Positions 38,601 to 47,263 of a DNA stretch of 64,000 bases are shown in pieces; position 1 is the stretch's first letter; the number at the start of each line of letters is the position of its first letter. A model generated the notes under the pieces. That model ran no database searches. It saw only the letters and a program-made list of their open reading frames with translations, and was not told the origin of the DNA. The stretch spans positions 9,238,001 to 9,302,000 of the forward strand of contig NZ_CP054932.1 in the NCBI RefSeq assembly GCF_013364275.1, read 5' to 3'. The stretch comes from Actinomadura sp. NAK00032 (GTDB taxonomy: Bacteria > Actinomycetota > Actinomycetes > Streptosporangiales > Streptosporangiaceae). The position numbers and the translations under genes are program-made.

Positions 38601-39189
38601 CTGGTGGGCTGTCCTCGAACGGCTACCTGGAACACACAACGACCACCCGACATTCGAGCAGCAGCGCGCGCTGGGAAGCATGCTGCGCTCGTGGCACTCG
38701 CACAGCCCGGCCGCCGGCTTGCGGCTGGACGACCCCGGCGCGCTTGGCGTCTTACTCGGCTGGGCACGTCGCGCCGTCCCCCGCGCCTACCCCGTTCTCG
38801 CCCAACATCTCAGCGACGCCTGCGAAGCGATGCCAATGACGCCGATCCACGGGGATGTTGCCGTCGGCCATAACGCGCTGTTCGATGGCGACACCCTCAC
38901 CGGCGTCCTGGACCCCGGCGCCGTCGAACAGGGCCCGCCGATGCTCGACCTGGCCTGGGCCCTTGCCGTAGACCTTCCACACGGCGGGTCGACCGAGCCA
39001 CTCCTGGAGGGCTACGGCGAAGTCGATCGCGCGGCCCTGAACGCTCTACTTCCGCTCATGCTGTTGCGCCGCCTCGTCGACACCGTACCCCTGGGACTAT
39101 TCGATACAGACGGCCAGTGGATAGCCCGTCATCTGCGCAACAACCATCCGGACCTACTGGCACTAGTGGAAGACGAGCTGAGCCTCTAA
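35689..39189 (+). CDS. STAND-like NTPase, TPR and aminoglycoside-phosphotransferase-type kinase fusion
   Basis: A 1166-aa multidomain protein. An N-terminal motif FATNEVFTNREEQ precedes Walker A GEGGIGKST (63-71), a Walker B-like VCVLDTLE with Asp247, and LAASRLPLGW as a sensor-like segment, giving an NTPase of the STAND/AAA class. Residues ~560-870 form helical repeats resembling TPRs. The C-terminal ~230 residues are APH-like: VLERLPG hinge, Brenner motif with His1054 and Asp1056 (IHGDVAVGHN, one residue longer than usual before Asn) and GVLDPGAVEQGPPMLDLAW. It lies beside DISARM on the element and converges on an FkbM methyltransferase. A sensor-plus-effector defence protein is inferred, not shown. 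Confidence 0.85.
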   Translation: MSIDQFFGYGPEAPFATNEVFTNREEQIGRCHRWLIEHSAREWPVPALMDFQRPAANILALAGEGGIGKSTLTRHVADLAVQGKLDGLPKNRACAVLDFADPDTSSFESLLLRVRAGLGPLARSWPAFDVALALYWERKHPGESLAAFLGKGSVDGRRAADQVSGTVDQLLGGFGAISVTYQVLDKLGRTVAQKAKLKSLRNELPALDPILDEPDPDRMLGYMPVLLSADLERARTKRPVLAVCVLDTLEIVQGLPSERGGLEDLVSRLVYLMPNVAFLAASRLPLGWHDPVRALGLTYGGAHRWPDLAGPVQLRLDGFDPVSADEYLTTRLTVDDRPAIDEGVRNRMIAGSGGSPLYLDLSASLYGQYLARGQTPPPEMFGLGFPELVLRTMRDLSETDRDLLRAAALLEAFDADLLQAMLPGIRRRRIEAFTSRPFVRREESVWPAYRLHDNLRRSVLDCDAHTPDGWTLGERREHLQRAISHLAKVALSIWDEDESASLAERSRRTVAAFLLLLRAAIEHDVLPPVLADLAYSLSVAGHWQVLASLPAPEAIPELTRLSAVARLTTRGDLNAEDRYQAMQRLVGEHATPESTDPFADYYRWELGTRAHVAGHLNEAIGHLSAITPDGSLIGASALFGLADNALRRGDYRQVAELMDKATDEGLDRIRVADMLGHTYIHNARFADAARLFETTLEAAQAAGTPLWEARALRHLALALMWYDPDRTLALVPRARDLNSSVGELIGVAQCDLAASMAHALRSEHAQATDLLESAARQYEDLGATGELTPAEAIRVLQYAADGRIDQATAIATRLAASSQGLQPECLPVWVQVTSWWASIPAPRDAALQWLDSTDTALQRWKEPLDRLRRQHRSVCAPLDVADQEAFIPTNRLPGDVLDRTVRSASASPAFDGPPVQQADDDGIINGERTIIKLQRRAHERLETALHLEQLRTATGIPAPQLLDYGTAPGGTWWAVLERLPGTHNDHPTFEQQRALGSMLRSWHSHSPAAGLRLDDPGALGVLLGWARRAVPRAYPVLAQHLSDACEAMPMTPIHGDVAVGHNALFDGDTLTGVLDPGAVEQGPPMLDLAWALAVDLPHGGSTEPLLEGYGEVDRAALNALLPLMLLRRLVDTVPLGLFDTDGQWIARHLRNNHPDLLALVEDELSL

Positions 39190-39944
39190 ACCGCCAGGCC
39201 CAGCCGCACCGCCCATCGATACGGGATGTAGTTGTCCAGCACGTTGGCCGGCACCGACAACCGCTCACGAAGCTCAGGCTCGTCGTCACGCGCGTAGAAG
39301 CGGTTCAGACCGTCGAACAGCGTCAACTCATACCCCGCCGCCAGCACGCCCGGCTCCCATTCATGATGGCTGGGACGCGAGGTCAAGGGCACCGTCGCCT
39401 CGATCACGATCGCCCGCGGCCGCCACGCCGCCAGATCCGCCGAGGCCAATACCGACGCCTCAGCCCCCTCGACATCCACCTTCAACAGATCGAACCCTGG
39501 CTGCGCATACTCCGACAGCACCGTTTCCAGCCGCGTCACCTCGACGCGCAGCTCCTCACACCGCCATCCATCGGCAAGGTGCAACGCCAGCACATCCCGC
39601 TCCAGCGTGCTCAGGCCACCGCCACCGGTCTTCCCCGGCCCTGGAACGATCCGGAAGAAGCTCGCCGGACCGGGCCGCTCCCCGATCGCCACGTCCAGCG
39701 TCACATCACCCGGCCGGGCAGTCCGCAAGCTCTCGAAACGCTCGGGCAGCGGCTCAATGTTGACCCCGCGCCATCCGAGCCGATCCACCAAGTTCTTGGT
39801 CAGCGATCCCTGAACCGGGTTTCCGGCCCCAACATCCACGAAGAACCCACCAGACCGGTCGCCGAAGGCCCGCATCAGCACAACGTCCTCGGCGTTCCCG
39901 CCATACGCGACCAGATCGCACCCAGCGGGCAGGTTCGACCCCAT
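39186..39944 (-). CDS. FkbM-family methyltransferase
   Basis: A 252-aa SAM-dependent O-methyltransferase: FFVDVGAGNPVQGSLT is motif I, GVNIEPLPERFESLR the ribose-binding acid, DLLKVDVEGAEASVL the FkbM hallmark, and IVIEATVP follows. The C-terminal SVPANVLDNYIPY is also usual in the family. Substrates range from sugars to polyketides and are unknown here. ATG 39944 begins the homologous part; the frame is open to 40133. Its stop overlaps the stop of the STAND gene by three bases, an unusually tight tail-to-tail pair suggesting co-inheritance. Confidence 0.88.
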   Translation of the reverse strand: MGSNLPAGCDLVAYGGNAEDVVLMRAFGDRSGGFFVDVGAGNPVQGSLTKNLVDRLGWRGVNIEPLPERFESLRTARPGDVTLDVAIGERPGPASFFRIVPGPGKTGGGGLSTLERDVLALHLADGWRCEELRVEVTRLETVLSEYAQPGFDLLKVDVEGAEASVLASADLAAWRPRAIVIEATVPLTSRPSHHEWEPGVLAAGYELTLFDGLNRFYARDDEPELRERLSVPANVLDNYIPYRWAVRLGLAV

Positions 39945-40112
39945 ACCGCCAACCGTACGACGTGCTCGCTCCCCCCACCGGGGAGGCGCAGCAAGAGGCT
40001 CTGAGTTACTCGGAGCACCGGCCGCTTGGCCAACCGTACCGATCCAAGCTTTTAAGTCGCTACCCGCCATCACGACCGGAGATGCCGCTATCCCTGAGGA
40101 GACAGTGGACTG

Positions 40113-40714
40113 ATGCCCGAACAGGATCTGCATGCTCAGGCAATCTGGCGCCTATGCGGCAAGGCGGCTGAGCATCTCAAGCCAGTGAGAAGGCCCACGC
40201 CCGCTGTGGTGCGGGTGGCCGTCTCAGGCCACATCCCCGCTGTCCAGCCGCTGCGTACGCTCATGCTTCTACAGTCCGGGCACGCCAGCTAACGGACGAG
40301 CTCTCGTCATCTACCTTCGCGAGCAGGTCCTGGGATCACCAACACCCAGATCGCCGAATGGGCCGGCGTCACCTACCAGCGCGCACCGACTGGGACAACG
40401 GGCGCGCCCAGGGCGAACCCAGACACCACGAGGTCGTCACCCTCGGTCTTGCAGCCGAGAAGGAACACCTAAACCTAGACCTATGGACCCTGCTCCAGAT
40501 CACCGGGTTCGAGTACATCGAATCCCCGCTGGTTGCGAAGCGCGACCATTGGATTAGGGAGTTGGCGAAGCTCACCCTTGAACTCCAAGACGCCGACTCC
40601 ACCGACCTAACCCGGACTGTCGAAGCTGCACAAAGGGCGTTTCGGGCTAAGGGCGAGCCGAACGAGACGCAGAAGATGCTCGCCGAGCTAAGACGCAGAG
40701 AACGAGACGAGTAG
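40113..40714 (+). pseudogene. Degraded HTH-containing gene
   Basis: A 59-codon frame opens at ATG 40113 after GAGGAGA and stops at 40292. In the same frame beyond the stop one reads ITNTQIAEWAGVTYQR, an HTH-like segment; a frameshift then leads into DWDNGRAQGEPRHHEVVTLGL and a helical C-terminus ending ELRRRERDE (frame of 40358-40714). The parts look like one regulator broken by a stop and a frameshift, though the first piece could be a separate short gene. Confidence 0.45.
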
Positions 40715-41135
40715 ACCCCGCAGGCCTTTACAAAACGCCGTTTACCGGGTCATCGTGGGTGGCTTTCACCCGATGCTCCCAATGCCCGGGACCGTCCATC
40801 AGCTCACCACCGGGCCTACCGCAACCGCACTCGTAGTCGTCGTGGTCGACGTCTCGAACCGGGTGGCCAGAACCTGAACCGGAGCTCCTCAACCCTCCCC
40901 TGCGTCACGCTAGGCCGCACAGTTTCGACCGCGAACCTGAGCGGCTCGTTCGGTGACGTTAGCAGAGGCAACGCGAGATCGGTCCACGACTCCCTGATAC
41001 GAGCCTGTGCGTTGTCCCTGAGGACGTCTGCCTGTGAACTTCGACTTCAGGCCGTTCTTGTACTGACAGTGGCAGCGGAGGAGTTCCAGGTGCGTGCGCT
41101 TTGAATCCGGAACGGGAGCACCTGGCCGAGCGTTC
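40715..41135. other. Intergenic region without a supported gene
   Basis: Only short unconvincing frames occur (one on the minus strand, 40910-41155, is basic and repeat-poor but has no recognisable domain). No RNA gene recognised. Confidence 0.4.
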
Positions 41136-42644
41136 TCAGTTGTCGTCTTCGGCAAGGGCAGGTGACGCTTCTGCGCTGACGGGCAACATCATCGGGTCGG
41201 TCAAACCACCTGGTTCAGCAAGCTCTCTGGTCAAAGCGCGCAACCAGTCGAGACTTGGCGTCGCCTTGCCGGTGATCTCCTGGCTTCGACTGCTGGCAGT
41301 TGCGAGCTGCCCAAGTCGTTCCTCCAGGGGCTTCCTCGCTCGGACTTCACGGACAGTGTCTCTGGTACCCAAGACGAACCCGCCCACGAACCCGACCACA
41401 GCGCCGTAAACGGCAAATTTTGCAATCGGCTGTCCCTCGGCGCTCGTGTCGTCACCCTCGCCCTCGGCTCCATCGACGCTGTCTTTGATTGCCTCGGCGG
41501 CGACAGGCGTGGCTGCCAGAGCGGCGCCGCTGCCTGCGCCGGCGACTGTCCCAAGGCCGACCTTCGCGCCGATCTCCTTTCCGGCGTGCTTCCAAAGCGG
41601 CAAGAACTGCGCGCGAATGTCTTCGTCAAGCCGACCGAGTTGCTTCAGCACGTCCTCGATCTCGGCCCGAAACCTGTCAATGGTCCTGGTGACCTGCGCG
41701 GCCCGGGTCGCAGCAACGTCGGGTTTCTCCTCGTGGCAGTCGAAGGCGACCTGAGCGTAACCGAACTGAACGGTTGCCGAATCGAGCCTTCCTGCAAGAT
41801 GGAGATAGAGCACGACGTCCTTTACGGCGTCCGTACTCAGGACCTGCTCTGCCTGGCGTACGGAACCTTGAATCTGGTCCTCCAAGGTCTGCACCGCCGT
41901 CTTCAGATGCTGCATGCACTTGTGCCTCGCATCACCTAGGGTGTCTCGAGCCACCGAAATATCACTCTTGCGGATACCGTCCTTAGCATGGGCACGAAGC
42001 AGCTCCACTAGATCCTCGACCTGTTCGACCGCATGGTTGACCGCGCCTATCTGGTCGTCCTTTTGGTGTTTGTAGATCAGATCAACTTGCTGCCCGATTG
42101 CCTTGATATCCTGGGCCATCTCGGCGGCCTGAGCCTGAGCCGCCACAGCAGCGAGAACCAAGGCTCCACCCGACATGACGGCGACGCCCGTGCTTGGACG
42201 GATCCGCATCAACCGGGCGACCTGACCCCGGTCGCGGAGGTTCGCCTGAAGCCAACCTCCCTCTTCGCTGATTGCTGTGAAGCCGCGCTTGAACATCTCG
42301 CGATCTTCGGGGTGGAGTTCAACAAGAGCACCGGTCAAGCGCTTGGTCTCGATGACAGCACGAGCCACCGGGTCCATCTTCTGCAGCAGAGACTGCATCT
42401 CGCTAGTAGTGATGTTGGTGAGTCTCCGCCCCCATCGTGCGTACGGCGCCTCGTTCTGAGTAGCGAATACGACTGCACGGTCATCAGTAATCCGAACGAC
42501 GATCTGGTCAGGCTCAATCCCGTCCAACTCGTCGCTCGTGCGCTCTTCAGGCAGGCGCACCACGGACGAATCCAGCGACGACGCTACCCCGTCATCGGAA
42601 GAACCTTCACCGACACCGGACGCACCCTCGCCTGTACTCGACAT
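41136..42644 (-). CDS. Coiled-coil membrane protein of unknown function
   Basis: A 502-aa protein. Residues 1-45 are acidic and Ser-rich; 46-150 are soluble with ITDDRAVVFATQNEAPYARWG; a hydrophobic segment at ~152-174 (GVAVMSGGALVLAAVAAQA) is followed by long amphipathic helices 175-355 with few breaks; a Gly/Ala-rich stretch at 362-385 and a likely membrane helix at 408-426 (VYGAVVGFVGGFVLG) close the core. No enzymatic motif is visible. Long helical bundles between hydrophobic segments recall pore-forming or membrane-remodelling proteins, but this is analogy. It overlaps the upstream broken gene by ~60 bases. ATG 42644 is the start. Confidence 0.75.
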   Translation of the reverse strand: MSSTGEGASGVGEGSSDDGVASSLDSSVVRLPEERTSDELDGIEPDQIVVRITDDRAVVFATQNEAPYARWGRRLTNITTSEMQSLLQKMDPVARAVIETKRLTGALVELHPEDREMFKRGFTAISEEGGWLQANLRDRGQVARLMRIRPSTGVAVMSGGALVLAAVAAQAQAAEMAQDIKAIGQQVDLIYKHQKDDQIGAVNHAVEQVEDLVELLRAHAKDGIRKSDISVARDTLGDARHKCMQHLKTAVQTLEDQIQGSVRQAEQVLSTDAVKDVVLYLHLAGRLDSATVQFGYAQVAFDCHEEKPDVAATRAAQVTRTIDRFRAEIEDVLKQLGRLDEDIRAQFLPLWKHAGKEIGAKVGLGTVAGAGSGAALAATPVAAEAIKDSVDGAEGEGDDTSAEGQPIAKFAVYGAVVGFVGGFVLGTRDTVREVRARKPLEERLGQLATASSRSQEITGKATPSLDWLRALTRELAEPGGLTDPMMLPVSAEASPALAEDDN

Positions 42645-43601
42645 GCCATCGAGTCTAGGGAATCGGCCGCGATACGCGAGGGCCTTCGCCGAATCTTGAT
42701 TCGCTGTACGGGGCAGGCCGCGCCCGCCGGGTGGTCACCGGGCGATGTCGGCTTGCCCTCAATTGGCCATACAGCCGTTGCAGACGGTCCAGACGATCGC
42801 CTGAACGCGGTGTAGGCGGTGATCGCTCCCATGATGCACAACGCCATGAAAGGCGGGATCCAGCCCAGCCAAACACATCCGAGCAGTCCGACGGCCAGCA
42901 TGGCGGTGGCGGCGGACATGAAAAGGACGAGCAGCGCCTGGCACATCGTCTGGCAGGCCTCAGGTGACTCTTCTGCGGCGCCGACTGGGGTGGCCACCAG
43001 TTGTTCTGCCGTGCGGGCCAGGACGGGGTCGCCTTTGATCGCGGTGGTCAGCGTGTCCAGCTTGGTGCGTTCGTCCATGGACCTGAGCTCTGGAAAGGCG
43101 GGAACGAACGCCCTGGCCGCGGCCCCGGCCTTTTGTACCAGGGCCTGTGTCTGAGCGTCGGTGATACCGACAAGCTCGCCCAGCTCCCGGAAAAGGGGTC
43201 TCCTGCCGCGACTCGGGGTCGCGCGTCAACCTGGCTCGCAGCGCGGCGGCCTTGTCGGCGTACTCCTGGCGCTGAGCGGCATCCATGTTTCTGACGATGC
43301 CGGCCTGAGCGGCGGCAAGCTCCATCGCCGCGGCCACGAGCCGCTGGAAGTCCTGATGTCGCGAGATGCGGCTTGCGATATCCTCGACCACAGTTTCTCC
43401 AAAAGGTATTTCCCACCACAGATCCGCACCGATGGGTCGGCGGGACAACCAGCTGGAGCGGTCAGCGCGGTCAGGACAAGAACGTGTGAACGGCGACGCT
43501 CCTTGGGCCGAGGCGAAGACCGCGCTGCCACGAGCATGCGCCCTCCACGCCCGCAACGTCACCGCCCCGTGAGAATCCACATCCAGACACGCGTCCCCCA
43601 C
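42584..43601 (-). pseudogene. Small membrane protein gene with a frameshift
   Basis: The upstream frame encodes WWEIPFGETVVEDIASRISRHQDFQRLVAAAMELAAA and continues to ETPF, where a CCCTTTTCC run at about 43190-43198 shifts the frame. The other frame continues as RELGELVGITDAQTQALVQKAGAAARAF and then MDERTKLDTLTTAIKGDPVLA, ending in two hydrophobic helices (LLVLFMSAATAMLAVGLLGCVWLGW and FMALCIMGAITAYTAF). Read together they make one protein of about 300 residues, helical with a C-terminal membrane hairpin. The true start is unclear. It precedes and overlaps the coiled-coil membrane gene, so the two probably functioned together. Sequencing error is an alternative to mutation. Confidence 0.6.
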
Positions 43602-44346
43602 AAGGACTGCGTTCGTCCGGTCCCCTTCTTATGACGGGCCGGACCTGCATGCGCTTCGCCGGTGGCCAGAACGCGACCGACCTCGTGCCGCCCGGCGCGA
43701 TGGCGGTGGGTCACTCCCCGCAGTCGCCCGGGACCGCGGCGGGCAGGGTCTCGCGGGCGATGCCCGCCAAATTGGCCAGGTCAGCATGGCTGGATTGGGT
43801 CCTACCACCAACTGGCGCCTGCCCGCGGTCCGCCTTGGCTGCGTCTCCCGCCCCCAACCGAATCCCGCAGCCGCTGGCGTTGCTCGGTCTCGGCGTTGCG
43901 TACTGCCGTGGCCCGCGCCGATTGGCCCAGACCGCCACGTCGCACATCGTCTGGGCCGCGGTCATGCTGATGATCCGCCGGCTGGCTCGTGGCCGGTCCG
44001 CGGAGAGGGGGCTCCCGCTCACTGCGAGCCTGCTGCCAGCGCGCGAACATGGGGCCACTTTTCGCGAGCAGCCCGAGCGCTTGTCGTCGACGGCGAATGT
44101 GGTCGCCCGGTGATCGGGCCGCCCCTCGCTGGCTCGCATGCGTCATCGGCATCGCCGGCTCGCTTCGCTCCTGACCAACCCCGCGACACGCGCTCATCGG
44201 CAGGAGGGCGGCGTTTGGTCCTGAGATGGGGTTTCAAGATCGCTGGCAATCATCCGACTGGCGGCACGAGCGGACTTTGACGCCTGGTTTAGACAGAACG
44301 TCCGTAAGGGCGGCTTGGTCGGGTTCGCGATGAAACACTCTGATAC
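43602..44346. other. Region with overlapping frames, no supported gene
   Basis: Frames over 60 codons occur on both strands across 43.63-44.28 kb, but they are Arg/Pro/Ala-rich, mutually overlapping and without motifs. The composition would suit a decayed gene; I could not identify it. Confidence 0.35.
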
Positions 44347-45321
44347 GTGACAGACGACTCACCAGTGTTGACGCGCCACGGCCATGGAGTGGTGTCCGTC
44401 TTCGACCTGCTGGGCCTAAGCGAGAACGACTTGACGTCGGCTCTGGCCTTCGCACTTGCGCGTTGCCCGGGCTTGCTCCACCGGCTGGTGCTACGGATAC
44501 GGCCCGGAGTCGGCGCGAACGTCGCCTCGCTGCGGCTAGAAGCAAGACACGAGCTCGGCCGGACCGATCTGGAGATCGACTGTGGCTCAGAACTGATCGT
44601 CTTTGAAGCCAAACGAGGTTGGCTACTGCCCGATCAGACACAGCTGAGCGCCTACGCGCCGCGAGTCATCGAACGTGGCGGCGGAATGCTCGTAAGCCTG
44701 TCGGACGCGAGCGTGACCTGGGCGAAACAGATACTTCCGGACACGATCGAAGGCGTTCCGCTCCTGCACTTGCCATGGGCACTGATCCGCGAGGACCTTG
44801 ATGCGGCACGCCACGAGGCGCACGGCCATCAGCGGCTGTGGTTGGACGAACTTCACAGCTTCCTTAGGAGAGCGATCAAAGTGCTTGACCCTGCCGACGC
44901 CTGGACCTACTGCGTGGCTATCAGCACCAGCCGCCCAGGCGATGGCGGGCTGCGCACCTACCGAGACTTCGTCGTCGACGAAGGCGTCTACTTCCATCCC
45001 TACGGGTGGGGCAGCGGTTGGCCCAAGACGGCACCGAACTTCCTGGCATTCCGGTGGGACGCGCACGTACAGCAGGTCAACCGGGTCCAGCACTACGAGA
45101 TCGCACCGAACCTGCAAACCCACTGGCCCGATATTCCCGCCACACCGGACACCACCCAACCCGTGGCTATCTACCGACTCGGCCCCGCACTGCCGGGCAT
45201 GCCCATTCCAACCGGCAAGCAGTACCGTGCCAGCCGGCTCTGGGTCCTTCTAGATCAACTACTCACCAGCCCCAGCCTGGCCGAAGCGCTGGAGGGCACC
45301 AAGTCCCTCAGTACACCGTGA
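44347..45321 (+). CDS. PD-(D/E)XK-like nuclease-fold protein
   Basis: A 324-aa protein. LRLEARHELGRTDLEIDCGSELIVFEAKRGW contains the spaced Asp ... Glu-x-Lys of the PD-(D/E)XK fold (GRTDLEI then VFEAKRG), followed by LPDQTQLSAYAP, whose Gln is usual after motif III. The remaining ~200 residues, with many Trp and Tyr, form an unknown domain. The protein is probably a DNA nuclease or a restriction/repair component. The start is GTG 44347 without a strong ribosome site. A second nuclease-like gene follows 300 bases downstream. Confidence 0.7.
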   Translation: MTDDSPVLTRHGHGVVSVFDLLGLSENDLTSALAFALARCPGLLHRLVLRIRPGVGANVASLRLEARHELGRTDLEIDCGSELIVFEAKRGWLLPDQTQLSAYAPRVIERGGGMLVSLSDASVTWAKQILPDTIEGVPLLHLPWALIREDLDAARHEAHGHQRLWLDELHSFLRRAIKVLDPADAWTYCVAISTSRPGDGGLRTYRDFVVDEGVYFHPYGWGSGWPKTAPNFLAFRWDAHVQQVNRVQHYEIAPNLQTHWPDIPATPDTTQPVAIYRLGPALPGMPIPTGKQYRASRLWVLLDQLLTSPSLAEALEGTKSLSTP

Positions 45322-45403
45322 CCACAACAGGCCCCACCGCGGCGAATGTCTGCGTTCGCCGGACCGCTCGATCAGGGGGCCATAGCTTGTGTGAGAGGAG
45401 CGG

Positions 45404-45565
45404 TTGGACCGGCGATATCGCACCTGGGTCGAGCATCTGCGGCGGCGTAGGCCGGTGTTCCACTCAGAAGCCGACTTTGAGCATGCACTGGCGTGGTCAG
45501 CCCACAGTCGGGCCCGTCCCTACGTGTACGCCTGGAAACCAGAACCGCCCCCGGCATGCGCCTAG
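45404..45565 (+). CDS. Short frame with nuclease-domain-like beginning (fragment)
   Basis: A 53-codon frame from TTG 45404 reads ...RRPVFHSEADFEHALAWSAH... The HSEADFxHALAW phrase is typical of the start of PD-(D/E)XK-type proteins of defence loci, but the rest of such a domain is missing. GAGAGGA lies just upstream. It is probably the truncated beginning of another nuclease gene, or a real small protein. Confidence 0.35.
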   Translation: MDRRYRTWVEHLRRRRPVFHSEADFEHALAWSAHSRARPYVYAWKPEPPPACA

Positions 45566-45636
45566 GCCTAATGCTGTCCGATCCGAACCTCAATTGACAT
45601 CATCTGAGAATCGGTAAGGTCAGGAAGGGATTGCTG

Positions 45637-46938
45637 ATGGACAGAAAGGTCGTAACGCTGCCGAACATACCGGGAGCGGGCAACGAACTGGAAGACTATA
45701 TTGCTGCACTATTTCAAGCATCGGGTCATTTTGTAGAGAAGCAGATTGTGGAGTCCGATCCGGCTGACGTCCTTGAGCTCGACATCTTCACTACTGATTA
45801 TAGTTCGGATGAGCTCTTGCATCGGCTCATCGAAGTTAAGGGCGGTAATTGGGGGTACAACGATCTATTTAAGGTGATCGGCTGGATGAGATATTTGGAG
45901 CTCAAGCGCGGCGCCTTCTTTGTCACCAAGTGGGGCGATCGTGAGACCGCGCCGAGACGTATGGCGCCTCTCGGTCTGGATGTCGTCTGTTTTGACGACT
46001 TCAGCTCTGCGCCACAGCATTTTGAGAGCAATGGCTTCGGGTCCTTTATCGAACCTGACCTCATTGGGCTCTGGCGGCACTCGTATAGTGTTGAGCGCAA
46101 GCTAGTCAAGACCATCATTGCTCATGCTAAGGCTGGAGCTGAAGGGGCCGTGGAGGCGAAGAAGTACTATCGCCTAGTCAATGGCGGAACCTTTTTCGCC
46201 AGGGCGCCAGAAGAATCCCTGGCAATGCTTTATGAGGCATACCGGGACCATCCAAAGCTAACGCTGGGCTATGCGCTCGAACTCGACGGCGGGGCCTTCG
46301 ACCCGCATACGCCGTCGACCGAGAGCGTCAGTTACAGGGCGGCTCTGCGGGAGGGGAGATACCCAGAGTTGCAGGCGTGCATGTACTTCGAGCATCGTGC
46401 CCGGCTCACGATCCTTAAGGCCTCTGTAGACTACGCACTCGCCAACCCGGATGGCCCACCGCCACTGATACACGATGACGGAAAATGGATATTCCGGGGT
46501 TTGACCTATCACACACTTCCGGCTTCGCTCCATGAGGGCATCGACTGGCTACGGGAGCAGCCCAATTTTAGACGCTACGCAACCTTCTGGCAGCAATTTC
46601 TATGGGGATGGGGAGGATTCTACCTAAAGGACAGACAGAACGAGGAGTTTGCATGGATGTCGAAATACTCGGGCATTCCTATCGAGGAGATACCGACGGC
46701 ACTTGAAGCGTTCGACCGTTTCTTTCCAGGACAGGGCGACTGGTTCGTCACCCCCGGATGGACCGATCTCCATGTCGTCAAGATGGTACCGATAGTGTTT
46801 CAGGGAATCGGCGCTCACCACCGGCGCGTTCAATACGGCCTCGAAGGTAACTTGCGCACGCTGAATGCAAGTGCTCCCTACACACATAAAGACCTTGCCA
46901 ATCGCATCAACTGTACTGTCGATTTCCTGCTCTCCTAA
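45637..46938 (+). CDS. Restriction-endonuclease-like protein (Mrr/PD-(D/E)XK type)
   Basis: A 433-aa protein. The N-terminal ~110 residues have the nuclease pattern NELEDYIAALFQASG, VLELDIFTT (Asp) and LHRLIEVKGGNWG (Glu-x-Lys), as in Mrr-like restriction enzymes. The large C-terminal part is Trp/Tyr/Phe-rich and of unknown fold, probably target recognition or regulation. AGGAAGGGA precedes ATG 45637 by six bases. GC content is visibly lower than in neighbours, with AT-rich codons rare elsewhere in the window, a sign of recent acquisition. Confidence 0.75.
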   Translation: MDRKVVTLPNIPGAGNELEDYIAALFQASGHFVEKQIVESDPADVLELDIFTTDYSSDELLHRLIEVKGGNWGYNDLFKVIGWMRYLELKRGAFFVTKWGDRETAPRRMAPLGLDVVCFDDFSSAPQHFESNGFGSFIEPDLIGLWRHSYSVERKLVKTIIAHAKAGAEGAVEAKKYYRLVNGGTFFARAPEESLAMLYEAYRDHPKLTLGYALELDGGAFDPHTPSTESVSYRAALREGRYPELQACMYFEHRARLTILKASVDYALANPDGPPPLIHDDGKWIFRGLTYHTLPASLHEGIDWLREQPNFRRYATFWQQFLWGWGGFYLKDRQNEEFAWMSKYSGIPIEEIPTALEAFDRFFPGQGDWFVTPGWTDLHVVKMVPIVFQGIGAHHRRVQYGLEGNLRTLNASAPYTHKDLANRINCTVDFLLS

Positions 46939-47263
46939 GGAGCTTTGTCGCCTTCGTTTGGGCTTGTGTCATCACTTGGAGGCAGTCCGCTTGCCAGAAG
47001 GAACGGGTTGGCGTGGTAAGGAGCGCACATGTCTTCCCGCGTTGTCACCAGCGGCCTGGATGTCCGATGGTGATCGGCGCGTGGCAGCGTTGATCGCTAC
47101 CAGTACCCGAACCCTGCACATCGAGTACTTCTCCACAATCTGGGCTCGACTACTCGGCGCTGTCTGTAGCCGCAAGCGTCCGCTCGTCGGCATGTCAGTG
47201 CATTGATGCACAGCACGCGTGATCGGTGCTACGCACCATGCCTTGCCGGGGCGACTGTCGCGG
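46939..47263. other. Intergenic region, no gene seen
   Basis: Between two convergent genes. Frames are short and unconvincing. No clear hairpin with U-tract was found. Confidence 0.5.

Noticed and set aside
43631..44249. Several overlapping frames on both strands
   Set aside because: No motif, ribosome site or conserved look; possible debris of an old gene only.
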